In this document: positions 1 through 11,950 of the stretch, one piece after another | Numbering within the stretch: the stretch's first letter is position 1 | Layout of the letters: each line of letters opens with the position of its first letter | Source: Druceiella hillmani | Taxonomy: Eukaryota; Arthropoda; Insecta; Lepidoptera; Hepialidae | Length of the DNA stretch: 64,000 nucleotides | Assembly (NCBI GenBank): GCA_039881145.1 | Contig: JAYKKI010000032.1 | Location: 11,399,501 to 11,463,500, forward strand | Direction of reading: 5' to 3' | Notes under the pieces: generated by a model | Database searches by the model: none | Told to the model about the DNA's origin: nothing | The model's input: the letters and a program-made list of their open reading frames with translations, nothing else | Translations under genes and position numbers: made by a program

Positions 1-2300
1 CATGTCGATACGTTTTAAATTGCAAAATCAATGAGGCTGTGACGGATGAATGAATTTTAGATAACTGTAAATTGATAATTTGACGAGAGAAACTCCAAAA
101 AAAAACAAATTCCTAGAGATTAGCGTATTTTGCAAAACTCTTATATAAGTGCTGAGTAAACTTTAAGGATAATTTGTTAATTCTTCGAGACGAGTTTCAA
201 ATATAGTTTTAAAATTTGGTTCTATTAAATTGAAAATGATGTGACGTTGTGAAACGGACTCCATGATTTAAAATAAAAGACACGACAATCGTGTATTAAT
301 AACTTGTTAAAAATCTAAATGTATATTAAACTAACAAATCTAACTAAATTTTATTCAGTACCATGATCCTAATGAAACTTTAACACTGAAATAAATATAT
401 TAAGCATAACAAACTATAACATAAACACTCAATGAATAAATCCAATTATTTAGCAAATTTTTGTAATATTTGCATTTAAGAAATATATATGCAAAATTTC
501 AGTAAAGTGGATTTTTCAAAATTCTATAAAGAAACAATTTAATGTTATGAATGAACTGTCTAACAAAAACGGCAGTGCAATTTCTAACTGATCGTAGAAA
601 AAACGAATAGAAACGAAGAAAGAATTTAAATGGTCAAAAAAAATTTGAATCTCCTATAAATAGGTACACTATGATGGACTAAGATATACTCTGTACTATG
701 ATAGACACATAAATTACGCCCTATAAACAAATTAAGTAATAATTAACTGAACTCTTCAATGCGCTGCATATTCTTTCAGCTCGTACAGTGCATTACAGAG
801 TTTTTTATGCCAGAAGTTTTTGAGAAAAGATATTACCACCCACTATACATTTATTTTTCAGTTTTATAATTATAATTTACAAAGGATAATAAAAAATAAA
901 CTAATTACTTGGCAGTACTTAGCGGTACTAATTACATGGCAGTACTTTAAATTGAAGAAGAGCAGACTACTTACCCACGCATTTATAAAAAAAAATTACC
1001 TACTTGGAGTAGCGACGAAATAAACAAATATTTTCTACATACATTTTCACATGTCCTTCTTTTTGTGGTGATTAGACGAACATATGATTATGTATTACAC
1101 ACTAAACAAAATAAAAAAATTACAAATAACTCGGCATGTATAACATATATAACTACATGGCATATATAACTCGTGTATTATCCAAATACAACAACTTTAA
1201 GTTGTTAATTAACTCAAGTATTAGAAGTTCTCAAATAACATGATTATGTAATCAAATAAAACCCAATCAGTACCAATGAAAGTTTCCAGCTTTAAAATAT
1301 TTCATGAACATTTTTCACGTGCCCTTAAGATGATATAATACTAATTTATTCAATAATATGTGTTAATAAAAAAGTGGGAAAATTAATAAAATTCAGCAAG
1401 TTTTCTCGGTATATTCTAGGATGACTTAAAACTCTGGGAATGATTTCACTGTGCACCGAATAATATTTTATCGGAACGCTATATTATTAAAAACAATTAA
1501 AGATAGTAGTATTACCATCTACTAAGTTTTCTTATTTTTTTCGTAAGTGAAATCACTATTGCAAAAGAAATGTTTATTTAACTGAATATTTAAATCTAAA
1601 CTTGATAAAGGAATATAACGTTATTTTAAAAATAAACCTTTGCTATAAATATCTTAGTAATTAACTTTCGAAACATTAAACACGAAAGCGTGCAAGAGTT
1701 ATTTGTAGGCCAGATAGCTTTCAAGTAACGCAGGTAAATTTTTATTAGAAAAGTTTTGGAAATTTTGGGACAGACTACACATAAGCCACAATACGTGATA
1801 TAAATTTCATTGAATAAAGTTTCAGGGTTCTAATTCGAGAATAATGGACTTACAGGGAAAAAGTACCTGCTACTTCGTTTACTTCAGCTTAAGTTTGTTC
1901 CGCTGATGATATTGATATCTGCTACATTATCTACATATAGATACATATTTTTATATGCCAACTGTTGTACTATTGTTATTTAAAATAATAGGCTAACAGG
2001 AAAATGGTTCAAAAATAATTACGAATAAAAAGCATATGTTAAACGTGAGTTATATAATATAAAGGTTTCATATGAACTTAGACATACCTAATCATTTAAG
2101 AGTTCATGGCATTGTCACTAAACTCTATAAATAGTAGTATTACAATATTAATATTATTTTTCACTTGTAAATATTGCATAGTACATTTTCATTCAAAAAC
2201 TTAAAGATTTCTAATCATAGCCATAGTTTTCCTATTAAATTTAGGTTAACTTTTTAACGGTTAATATGAAAATTATGAGTAAAGCAGTATTATTAGAAAT

Positions 2301-2410
2301 ATGCTAACAGCCCACCTGAAGATGTTGTAATACAACGAAACCTAGGTCGTGGTAAAGAACTTAAAGACAGTAGAGATAATGCTACATCACGTAGTTTCAT
2401 TTAATTGTGA
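2301..2410 (+). mobile_element. Short hammerhead-bearing element, half copy in unit 1
   Basis: This about 110-bp element matches the right arm of the palindromic element at 55405-55665 and the insertions at 37059 and 43423. It ends with the shared phrase CATCACGTAGTTTCATTTAA plus TTGTGA. Downstream it is followed by AAGGATATATTT, the equivalent of the 12-bp target duplication visible in copies 4 and 5; the upstream duplicate has been removed by a small deletion. It contains the best-preserved hammerhead-like fold in the window. Similar small self-cleaving motifs occur in Penelope-like retroelements, but no protein domain is present to assign the family. Confidence 0.7.
2311..2352 (+). ncRNA. 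Hammerhead-ribozyme-like motif with minimal stem III
   Basis: Core elements appear in the canonical order: CCAC (stem I, 5' side), CTGAAGA (fits CUGANGA), stem II GTTGT-AAT-ACAAC, GAAA, stem III ACC-TA-GGT, cleavage-site C after GGT, then GTGG, which pairs exactly with CCAC to close stem I. The only irregularity is an unpaired U at the base of stem II. Known family: type I hammerheads with very short stem III in Penelope-like and related small retroelements. Whether this copy cleaves is inference; copies at 37059 and 43423 have the cleavage triplet changed from GTC to ATC. Confidence 0.55.
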
Positions 2411-3599
2411 AGGATATATTTGGCAAAGCATGTATATGGTAAAAAATAATACTAATACTGGTAAATAATATAATGGACATACTTTTATCACTAAATGTTT
2501 GTGCGAATTCTACTCGGCGCATTATAGCGGTAATTATAACGCGAATTCTATGTCCCTGTATTAGTAGGTATTATTTTAAACTTACTAAAAATTGTTATTT
2601 TGTTCAGAAATGTTCCATGTACCCATCTTCCGTATGTCTATATGTAGCTCGTTCTGTGTGGATAAATGTGCATGTGAAACGTAAGGTAACAAGAATGCAA
2701 TAATAAGATAATGCTACGAGATAATTTCTACAATACCATATCTGTACATGTATTTAGACACAATTGATCATTATATGGCATATAAGGAGGACGGGTAACG
2801 TTGTAAAGTACCAGAGTATAACAAATGATCACAAGTCGAATATAAACAATGACGTTAAATTGTCTTTATAAAAACCGAAAGTTTTTTCTTCGTATAACAT
2901 AATCTTGTTATCGCAACATAACACAAAACTATACAATCGATACGCAAAATCATACTTTTTAGCATATGTAGTAAATAAATTTAAAAGACCTTTGAATTCT
3001 TTTTCTTTTTCTTTGTCTTCTTTTTTAACGGTAAAAAAACATCACGCAGAAAGGAGTTAAATATATTTCATGAATTTTTTTTTGATGACATAGTTTTTTA
3101 CATTCTTACGCATTACATATTCGTTAGTCGATTATGTATATTAATAAAGTACAAGTTGCCTTCAAACAATGTTGGAATTTTTTATTCTTCTGAAAATATT
3201 TCATACTTTCAATATATGAATAGTTGGACGAAAATAAAAGAAAATTTGTAAATTATTAATTAAATAAAAAAAAAATTGATAGTACATAACGCCAAATTTA
3301 TAACATATGTAAAAAAATTACTATAACTCGTCAATAAAATACTTTCATATTGGATATTATAGTTACGTAAATTTTAGACTTTTTAAAGATATTTTTGAGT
3401 ATTGTTACTCTTTCATAGGTTCGAATTAAAAGACCACTTTTGTAAACAATTTGACTATTCCCAATTGAAACTTTCTGAGCGATGTAAGTCCTTTTATAGT
3501 AAATAAGTACAAGCCGTAATAAAACAGATTCAACACAGCCGGAAGCGGAAGATGGTAAAACTGTCATTAAGTTTTAAATACTTTTACACTTTGTTTCTC

Positions 3600-3748
3600 T
3601 CGCACATTATATTACGACACTTAGTTCCGCTAAAGCTGGAGGTCGTTCAAAGATTGACCTAATTGCGACACTTCGTTCCAGCAAATCTTTATTTGAGACA
3701 GCTCGCGTCCAGATTGTCTCCAAGTGAAGAGTAATTTAACACTGCTCG
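3600..3748 (+). pseudogene. 149-nt candidate exon, copy 1, both splice sites lost
   Basis: This is the homologue of the block at 17117, 30817, 38270 and 44667, and has exactly the same length. The upstream TTTGTTTCAG is changed to TTTGTTTCTC, and the downstream GTGAGT is changed to ATGAGT, so neither edge could be used normally. The frame starting with the third base is open for 41 codons, then meets TGA. The central part (reading SKIDLIATLRS) is nearly identical to the other copies. If the block is an exon, this copy is dead. Confidence 0.45.
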
Positions 3749-4699
3749 ATGAGTTCTGTTTTTGTGTCTATTAATTCTAGCTTAAAGTCAGTTTGTTTCT
3801 TTTACTACAGAAAATTTTATCATTAAAACACAATGTCTATTAAAGTTAAACTAATTATCGCATAGCAAAATAATAATTTCCTAAAGTATAATCAGGATAA
3901 CTCGTGCGGCATTAAAAAGTGTAAAATTAAATTCTTTGAATATTATTTATAACTAACTGTGTCGTCGCCACTTTGATCTCCTGGAATTCGGCATAAAAAA
4001 AGTATTAGGAATTTTTGGGTTTTTTTTCTGCCAGAAATTTGAACAAAAAGTGAATTAAAAATACCAATAGATGACCTTGTTGACCATTTTGGAAAATATC
4101 TATGGGCATAAAGTTTACTAAAACGCTAATAGATGGCGTTAATACTACGCGGTACCAATATCGCAACATTCACCAAGTCGGATGTTTTATATCCGCAATA
4201 TCCAATTAAAAAGTTTCCTGTTTATTGATTGGGCATATAAATTATTACCATACTAAATTTTACTAGATCCGTGTAGTAGATTTTGACTGATCGAAGAACA
4301 AATTCACACACAGACAGTCAGACAAAAATTCTAAAAACAGGTTTTCTGGCTTCACTATCATTCTTTATGCAAAATCTATTACTATTTTCAAAATATTTTC
4401 CACGTACCCAATTCACTCTTACAATTTTATTATGGGTGGAGATTATATTTTAGTTATATTTATTTGCATTCATCCCTCGCCAATATTAGAGAACTGACGT
4501 TATACCAACAATTTTTGGTAAACATAATGAATGAACAAGTATTTTGTCCTCCCAAATTTGTATCACATAAAATACAACACATTTAATGCAAATAAAATTT
4601 CATATTGGGTGGTAAATCATATATCTGGTGTAGCTTCTACAATTAAATACTCAGATGATGAGAAGCGATAATAAGAAGGGTAAGTACAATCCCAATTAC

Positions 4700-4702
<3 letters not shown>

Positions 4703-4749
<47 letters not shown>

Positions 4750-4761
4750 AATATATATATA

Positions 4762-4813
<52 letters not shown>
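4703..4813. repeat. (AT)n microsatellite, unit copy 1
   Basis: A long interrupted AT dinucleotide run with short GTGTAT and AAAT breaks. It sits at the same homologous position as the runs at 18340, 31962, 38741 and 45159, so the run predates the unit duplications and has changed length independently. Confidence 0.95.
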
Positions 4814-4817
<4 letters not shown>

Positions 4818-5132
4818 ACTGTGCTCTTCTACTTATGCTCTCACCTTAATATGCAAAATAGTTTGCCGATTTTAATTTATCTGCTGGCTTAGCAATATTC
4901 TAAATCTATTTATTTACAACATAAAAAAAACTTTTGTTGAAAATGAAATGTGTGTAGACAACCCAGAAACTGATGAAGCTCTTCAGATTGTCATTAATCA
5001 ATTTTTTATCAATAAATAACATTCATTTTTATTATTTACTCGTGCTTTTAAATATTTAATAATTTTATAATTCTTTGAATCATCTCAACGTATCAATAAT
5101 CATAATTATTTCATACTCACTTCGGTTGACTT

Positions 5133-5258
5133 TTATCTCCGGTTCCCGGACACAAGACTTCTAATCAGTTGTTGCAAAAAAAAAGGATCCAACGTATTCT
5201 GTAATTTTAAAAAATGATTGTCGAAATCGACTGGAGGATTTTCAGTGGGTAACAACAT
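5133..5258 (-). pseudogene. Decayed coding relic, unit copy 1
   Basis: Read on the minus strand, this stretch encodes 41 residues that look protein-like rather than AT-rich noise: it includes PPVDFDNHFLKLQNTLDPFF followed by QQLIRSLVSGNRR. A longer open frame runs to 5570, but its upstream part is low-complexity. The homologous stretches at 18697-18821 and 47066-47191 keep much of the same peptide but carry a one-base deletion and an in-frame TAA respectively. I do not recognise the family; a retroposed gene piece or transposon protein fragment is possible. The match across copies shows a relic older than the duplications. Confidence 0.4.
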
Positions 5259-5671
5259 AGAATATGATATACAACTTATATATTTTGCTCCTGAAACGAT
5301 TGCACGCCAACTTTGTACATTTGTTATGTATATATATATTGAAGAATTTTTTTTAAAATGAACAAGAAGATAGCACAAAAGAAGCCCGAGACGAAAGATT
5401 GAATCAAAGATTAAGAAAAGACTGCATCGTGAATTACAGGAGTGAGAAAATAAGTAGTAAAATATGATTATTAGAAGTTTATCCGTTTTATGTTTCTTAA
5501 AGCTTGGACAGAAAAATCGCCTTTGAAATCTTTGAGCGATACAGGAAACTATAGACATAGCTATATTCATTTTCTAATATTGTGGGAAAGACAAACGATA
5601 AATAATATTTAAGAATAAATCGTATTACATTACTTCTGATATAACGTTGAGTCTCTTTTTGATGACGTTAT

Positions 5672-7165
5672 TGAATATTCTATTTATCCAAATTCAACAA
5701 AAGGTGTGAATTATAAAAAAAAATTAATTGAAAAATATTGGGCGTATATTGGAAAATATTATTAAAAAAATTAATTGAAAAATATTGGGCATATATTGAA
5801 AAATATTGGGCATATATTGAAAAATATTGGGCATATATTGGAAAATATATATTGGAAAATATAAATATTCTATATTTCTGAATTCAACAAAAGGTGTAAA
5901 TTATAAAAAAAAATTAATTGAAAAATATTGGGCGTATATTGGAAAATTATAATTTTACCAAAACGAAAATTAAAAATTTAATTTTACTTTTTTGACGATT
6001 TTGAACTTTTTTAGGGTTCCGTATCTCAAAAAGAAGAAAGGAATTATAGGGTCACTTTGTTTTCTGCCTATCTTTCAGTCAAAACCCTTTTTCTCAGGAA
6101 AGCGTAGAGGTATCAAGTTGAAATTAATATCAAGTATTAAGTATACTGTCACTCGGAGCTATAAAAAAATCAAGCGCCTAAATTAACGCAATAAAAAAAC
6201 TAAAAATACGGTTTTTTATGTGCGCATACTTGACACTCAAGTAAATCAAAACCTATTTTCCGTTGACTTTTCTGCAAGAAGGCTGGCATTACTGAATATT
6301 CTATTTATCTGAATTCAAGAAAACATGTGAGTTTATAAGAAAAAATAAGTGGAAAGCTATGGACCTGTATTCAAAAATTACAATTTTATCAAAAGGTAAA
6401 TTAAAAATTTTATTTTATTTTTTTAAAATTTTTACCATTTTTTAGAGTTTCATATCTCAAAAGGAAGAAAGAAACCATCGTAGAATCACATCGTTTTTTG
6501 TCTGTCAGTCAAGAGCCTTTTTCTCAGGAAAGCGTGGAGGTATTAAATTTAAATTAATATCAAGTCTACGGTCCCTTGGTGCTCTAAAAAAATAAAGCGT
6601 CTAAAATAATGCAACGAAAAAAACTAAAAGTACGGCCATTTATGCAGCATGTTTTGACACTCAAGTAAATCAAAACCTATAGGGTACATCCCGTTGACCT
6701 AGAATCATGAATTATTCTGCAAGAAGAAGAATATTCTATTTATTTGAATTCCACAAAAGGTGTGAATTTATAAAAAAATTTAATTATATAATATTATATT
6801 CAAAAATTACAATTTTATCAAAAGGCAAATTAAAAATTTCATTTAATTTTTTTTTTAATTTTGAACATTTTTTTAGGGTTTCGTATCTCAAAAGGAAGAG
6901 GGGAACCCTCATAGGATTCCTTTGCTTTCTGCCTGTCTGTCAGTGAAGACCCTTTTTCTTAGGAAAGCATGGAGGTATCAAGTTAAAATTAATATCAAAT
7001 ATTAAGTCTACGATCCCTTAATGCTATAAAAAAATTAAGCGTCTAAATTAACCAATGAAAAAAACTAAAAGTACGGGCTTTTATGCCGCATACTTTGACA
7101 CTCAAGTAAATTAAAACCTAAGGGTTTTTTCTGTTGACCTAGAATCATGTATTTTTTTTCAAGAA
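5672..7165 (+). mobile_element. Interspersed repeat, three tandem units
   Basis: Three head-to-tail units start near 5672, 6291 and 6727, each opening with GAATATTCTATTTAT and carrying TTTTTTAGGGTT, a block ending CCCTTTTTCTCAGGAAAGCG, and then a GTTGACCT phrase (clear in the last two units, degenerate in the first). The consensus resembles an interspersed repeat that I associate with insect genomes and whose class I cannot assign. No open protein-coding domain is present. The same family appears in reverse orientation in each junction block (14880, 26480, 34490, 40910), so it was present before the array expanded. Confidence 0.65.
5725..5955. repeat. Minisatellite with about 20-bp unit
   Basis: Repeated AAAATATTGGGCATATATTG-like units, at least six in succession with small gaps, inside the first interspersed-repeat unit of copy 1. 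In copy 2 and copy 5 the corresponding place has a single unit, so this expansion is private to copy 1. Confidence 0.85.
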
Positions 7166-7602
7166 GGCAGGTCTTATAGCACAAGTAAAGAAAAAAACTG
7201 ATATTTTTACGCCTATGAAAGATATGATAGACAATATATTGCATTGTGTAAAATTAATATTCTCAAATAGTGTGATACGAATATTATGTAGTTTAAATGT
7301 TTATCAGTGCTCATAAGCATACAGAACAATTGTGGTGCAAATTCTACACATGTTTAACAGGTTTTTTCTCCTTCCTCAGAGGATTTTACTAAAGGTAAAG
7401 AGATTATTTCTATCAAAAACGTAAGCTCAATTTGTACATCACAATGCCATTTAATGAAAGCCAAAAAGAATGACTCACAAGAATAATACATGGAATACTT
7501 AGTTATTTGTACAAAGTAAATAAGTCTGGAAAATGTACAAGGAAGCTTTTATGGATGGCGATAAAAACCACAATTACGCAAACGTCACGTTTAATCAATG
7601 CC

Positions 7603-7647
7603 CGCCTCACCATTTCCTTTTATACTGTATTTACTTTTCAGGTAAGT
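7603..7647 (+). other. Recursive-splice-site-like core 1
   Basis: Contains a branch-point-like CTCAC, a pyrimidine-rich tract ending TTACTTTTCAG at 7641, directly followed by GTAAGT at 7642-7647. The joined 3' and 5' splice consensus matches the ratchet-point layout known from long insect introns. An upstream frame is also open up to the CAG, so a normal exon end is the alternative reading. Confidence 0.5.
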
Positions 7648-7679
7648 ATTGCTGTATTGAGGCGGCAACGTAATCGTTG

Positions 7680-10080
7680 AATAGCAGTTGCAGACGCACA
7701 CTTTTTAAGGTAGAGTTATTAAAACTAACTTGGTCACAGTTACAATTTTGTATTCGGCAGCATGGTATCTTGAGCCAATTAAAACAAAGCTTATTATAAT
7801 TATGTTTATTAAAAGTATGGATGTAAGGAAATATAGAAATTAAGTTTAAATTATCAGTTTAATATGTTTTATTACATTATTTCCATTATGTTTATTACTA
7901 TATATCCCTCGGCGAGATTGGTGACTTAGCCTGACACCAAGCATTTTCAGTGAACATTACGAAAGAGCGAATTTTTCACGAATATTTTTAAAATACATTT
8001 TTAAATAAAATTTTTAAATAGATATTTATATCATAAGAGATTCAACACTTCTTCACATTCAACAATCTTTCTTTTTGCAATAATTATTTAGAGAGAGAAA
8101 AATTTCGTGATGGGCGGAAGAATATGTCTTTGGTGTAATTTCTGCTATTAAATATTGAGACGATGAGAAGTGATAAAAAAGTTTGTACTATCTTAAATTG
8201 CTTTACATGCACTAGATATTGAGATAGCATATTAGTGGAGGGGCACAGTTAACACTGTGCTTTTCCACTAATGCTCATACTTGAATTTGGTAAATAGTTC
8301 GCTGATTTTAATTTATCTGAGTTTTGGAAACATTCCAAACCTCGTAATGTACATTAGTGCTAAAATTACAAGATTGTTTTCTTAAATTTTCTAACTTGGA
8401 ATTAGCTCAGAAACTAATAAAATTCTTCTGACTATTATTCATCAACAGTTTATCCATGTACACATTAACTTTACTGCGAATCAATATTCTTTTGAACTTT
8501 TTCCTTAATGATATATAGTTTTCATTTTTTATAGGAGTTAAAAGCGATCACAATGAAAGAAAGACTTTAGAGCGAAGAAGATGGCTTATAAATAAAATTT
8601 GGTCGTTGTATTTTGATCCAAGAATAAATTATATATTCTTAAAAAAATCATTTATTTTTTTAATTGAAAACATGATTTTTGTGTTAAATATAATAATTTT
8701 TTATTACTTCCAAAAGTAATAAAAAATAAATATAAATTTCTAACAGCAAGGTGATTTGATATGGTTAAAAATCTTTTAGTGGAATTTTAATGTAAAAATT
8801 AAGGAAACCACTTTGACGAGTCTATATATAATACCGAGTATGATGACAAAATTTAAGCCTGACGCAATTTAAAACAATGGCTTATCACGTTTGCATTAAA
8901 TTGTGGGCAGTTTAATAATTATGAAAGAGAGAGCTGCATGAGACAACATCGTTTATTTCCGCACGTAAACCCCATCCGTGGTGAGCCGGATGTCGTATGG
9001 GTATTCCAGTTGAATCTTATATTTCTTTTATAGTCACGACAGGTTCGTTGTCATATTTTTTTACATTTACATTACTGTGATATTCCTGAAAACAATTAAT
9101 GGTTATAGCAAGTTTGTAAACATGGGAAAACTATAAAAAAACTCCAAGTTTGAAAATAAATATTAAACGTCACTATTTGATTTTAATTGCACTAATTATT
9201 TTTGACGCATATTTTTATATTAAATATATTTATTTGAAAATGTCATAAAATTATTTAAATTTTTGTCACAGAGGAATTCGAAAATGATCAAGCAGTAAGT
9301 ATTTATATTACGTAAAATTTGAATCGTGGATTTTATTTAGAAATGCCAAGTATTAGTGTTATTTTTTATTTTTGTTTCCAGTTTGCAAAATAATTTAAAA
9401 TAACAAAGATAAACTTAGAAAAACAAGCTTACAGCAAGTAACTCATAATCACTTACAGATAAGGAAAAATTAGAAAAATATTTCTAATAAAGCTCGAGCA
9501 ATAATCGAAAAACAATAAAAGGAGAAAGAATTTTTTTTGCATATTTGTGAAAATATACTGATCAAGATTTTAACGAAAATTAGTTATCCTTTTCAAACGA
9601 TTAAACACACGATATGTAAAATTAAAAAAAGGAATTTCGCATACTTAATTTACCTTCCCGCAAATTTTCATATATTTATGAATGGTAAATATTGACCACT
9701 TAATGTATTAAATAATAACACGGAGCTAAAGTAACAAATAATTTTCTGTTATTAGCCATTTAATATCTTTTATCTAATCCGTGTACATACTTCATAAAAT
9801 TAATGAAGGCAAATAAACATTAGTTTTAATTAGCAACATACATTACTTCAAAACATTTATCTACATTTACTCTTATTAGCTAGTTACTTAATGCAGTTAA
9901 CAAACAATTAAAGACTCATTTCCTGTTCCACCAATTTTACTAGAAATCAAAACTAGATTTCCCGTTAAAACGTAAATAGAATTTGCTTCACCTTAGCTAC
10001 GAAATAAATTTTCATCACCTTAGCTACAAAATAAATTTCCATTTCAAAGATTAAAACTAGAAGGGAATGATATATAAGAA
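7680..10080 (+). repeat. Middle blocks of unit copy 1
   Basis: Two AT-rich blocks. The first (7680-9520) matches 20520-22450 and, more distantly, 32950-33480, 39430-39960 and 45780-46880. The second (9520-10080) matches 23730-24230 and is an older paralogue of the blocks at 13620-14285, 33780-34130 and 40200-40560, all sharing an ATTAGCCATTTAAT-like start. No gene is recognisable in either block. Confidence 0.7.
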
Positions 10081-10204
10081 TAGCAAATGAATACAATACT
10101 TAGTTACTTACAGAAAGTAAATAAGTCTGGAAAAAGTAAAAGGAAGCTTTTATGAATGGCGATAAAAGCCGCTGTTAAGCAAACGTCACATTTAATCAAT
10201 GCTC

Positions 10205-10248
10205 GCCTCACAATTTCCTTTTACGCCGTATTTTCTTTTCAGGTAAGT
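10205..10248 (+). other. Recursive-splice-site-like core 2
   Basis: Pyrimidine tract TTTTCTTTTCAG ends at 10242 and is followed directly by GTAAGT (10243-10248). The CTCAC branch-point-like motif is kept. The upstream open frame of core 1 is broken here by a TGA, which fits a splicing signal better than a coding exon. Confidence 0.5.
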
Positions 10249-10269
10249 ATTACAGTATTGACGCGGTAA

Positions 10270-11950
10270 GTAATTGTTAAATGACGACTACGGATGCATG
10301 CTATTAATTTCAATGTTGGAAATCTAATTCCAATAGAGTATTGCAAATATCTTGAAAGGATGAATTCAATTCTGTAATTTATAATAAAAAAATTAATAAA
10401 AAATTAAAATCAATATAAATCGATGTTTTGGTTTTATCTCATCTACGTTTATTGACCAAAACATAAAAATAAGGTTTTAATTTAATAAATTTCCATTGTT
10501 TAAAACTATTACAAATATATCAATTAACCATAATTCTTCAAAATAAACAATTATAAAGAGCAATTTTTTTTAGGTAGCAAATCATTTATAAATTTCATGT
10601 TTCGGTTACGAGGCTTTGAAGTGATAAAAGTACTGTAAGATTTGGGTAATAATAATTTATTAATTTTCCCCCGTTTAATAAAATTTCATTTTCGTAAATG
10701 CACCATATTTAAGTAAATTATTAAACCATTTAATGTAATAAATTTTCTGTGCAATAACTGAGGTTTCCACTTGAAGTACGTTCTTGCATATTTTAATGTC
10801 GATTCGCTTTAAAGTGGAGAAGCGACTGAGGCTGTAGCGGATGGATAGACAAATGGATTTTACGTAATTTTAAGTTAATAAAGTGACGATGGAAAACTAC
10901 CAAAAGATAAATTCCTACAGAAAAAAATAATTTCGGGTACTTAATCGATCTTGCCTCAAATTTTCGTATAAATATTATTCACGGTACTGAATATGTCATA
11001 TTTCCAGTGATATGGTTTATCAATATTTAAAATTGCAAATATCAACATCAAATGGTTTCTAAAAAAAACTCTATAACAGCTGGACAGACACTTCAATGAT
11101 TTCATAAGGGCTGAACCCTTGCACACTGTTTCATTTTAATGTATGAAACCGCAAATACAATATTTTTTTAAAAATTGTTATACATCAAAGTGTTGGTACT
11201 AGTTTTAGTTATCATTTATAATTTTAAATATCTAAAAGAATGTTTAAATAAAAAAAGTTTTCAAATGATTTTCATATTCCATTTTTTGGCAATTTCAAAG
11301 ATTAAATTTTCAAGTTTACCTGCTCTGAAATATTTCTAAAATGTTTAGTCTGTTATTTTTAATGAACACAAGAAAATAGTAAATTTCATCCAAATATATC
11401 TACATGATATTTACAATTAAAAAATAATTTAATTTCATGAAGAAACCTTATTTCAGGAAACTTAAATAAAATGATTTGATACAAATATGGTTTGATTGGC
11501 CAAAATTCATCGCTACCTAAAAATTGCATTTAATATGGCCTACAGCACTGTTGTATTTAAATGTTATTTTTATTTCGGACGAAATGGCGTGCATGTATAC
11601 AGGTCGTATACCATACAATTTATATTTGCTTTTTGGGTATGAATTTGCCAGGTAAAAACAATAAATCGTCTCCAACTTCGAAAAGTGGGCGCCGAATTTG
11701 TGATATAAATTGAGTTTATCAATATCTTGAAGAAAATAAGGCAAGATAAAATGTAAATGAAGCCATTGAGAAGACTGCTCCTCAGTAGAACCCTCAGCGT
11801 CAAAAGAATCGAGGCAGACTTCGAAAAAGCTGACGGAGACCGTTCACCAAGAAAGTGGACCGTATTAGTCTGGCTTGAGCTTAAGCTCCTAAAAGCGGAC
11901 AAAAACCTGGTCTGATAGCAAAATTAGTGGGCCCTTTGCCCCCATAGGAG
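10270..11950 (+). repeat. Diverged junction-type block inside copy 1
   Basis: Matches 24420-25630 well, and is an older paralogue of the sequence that runs from each core across a unit junction: it contains a GAGGCTGTAGCGGATGGA phrase near 10830 comparable with position 30. This shows that an ancestral, shorter repeat unit existed before the present long units. Overlapping short frames on the minus strand near 11517-11902 are not kept in the copy at 25400-25716. Confidence 0.65.
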
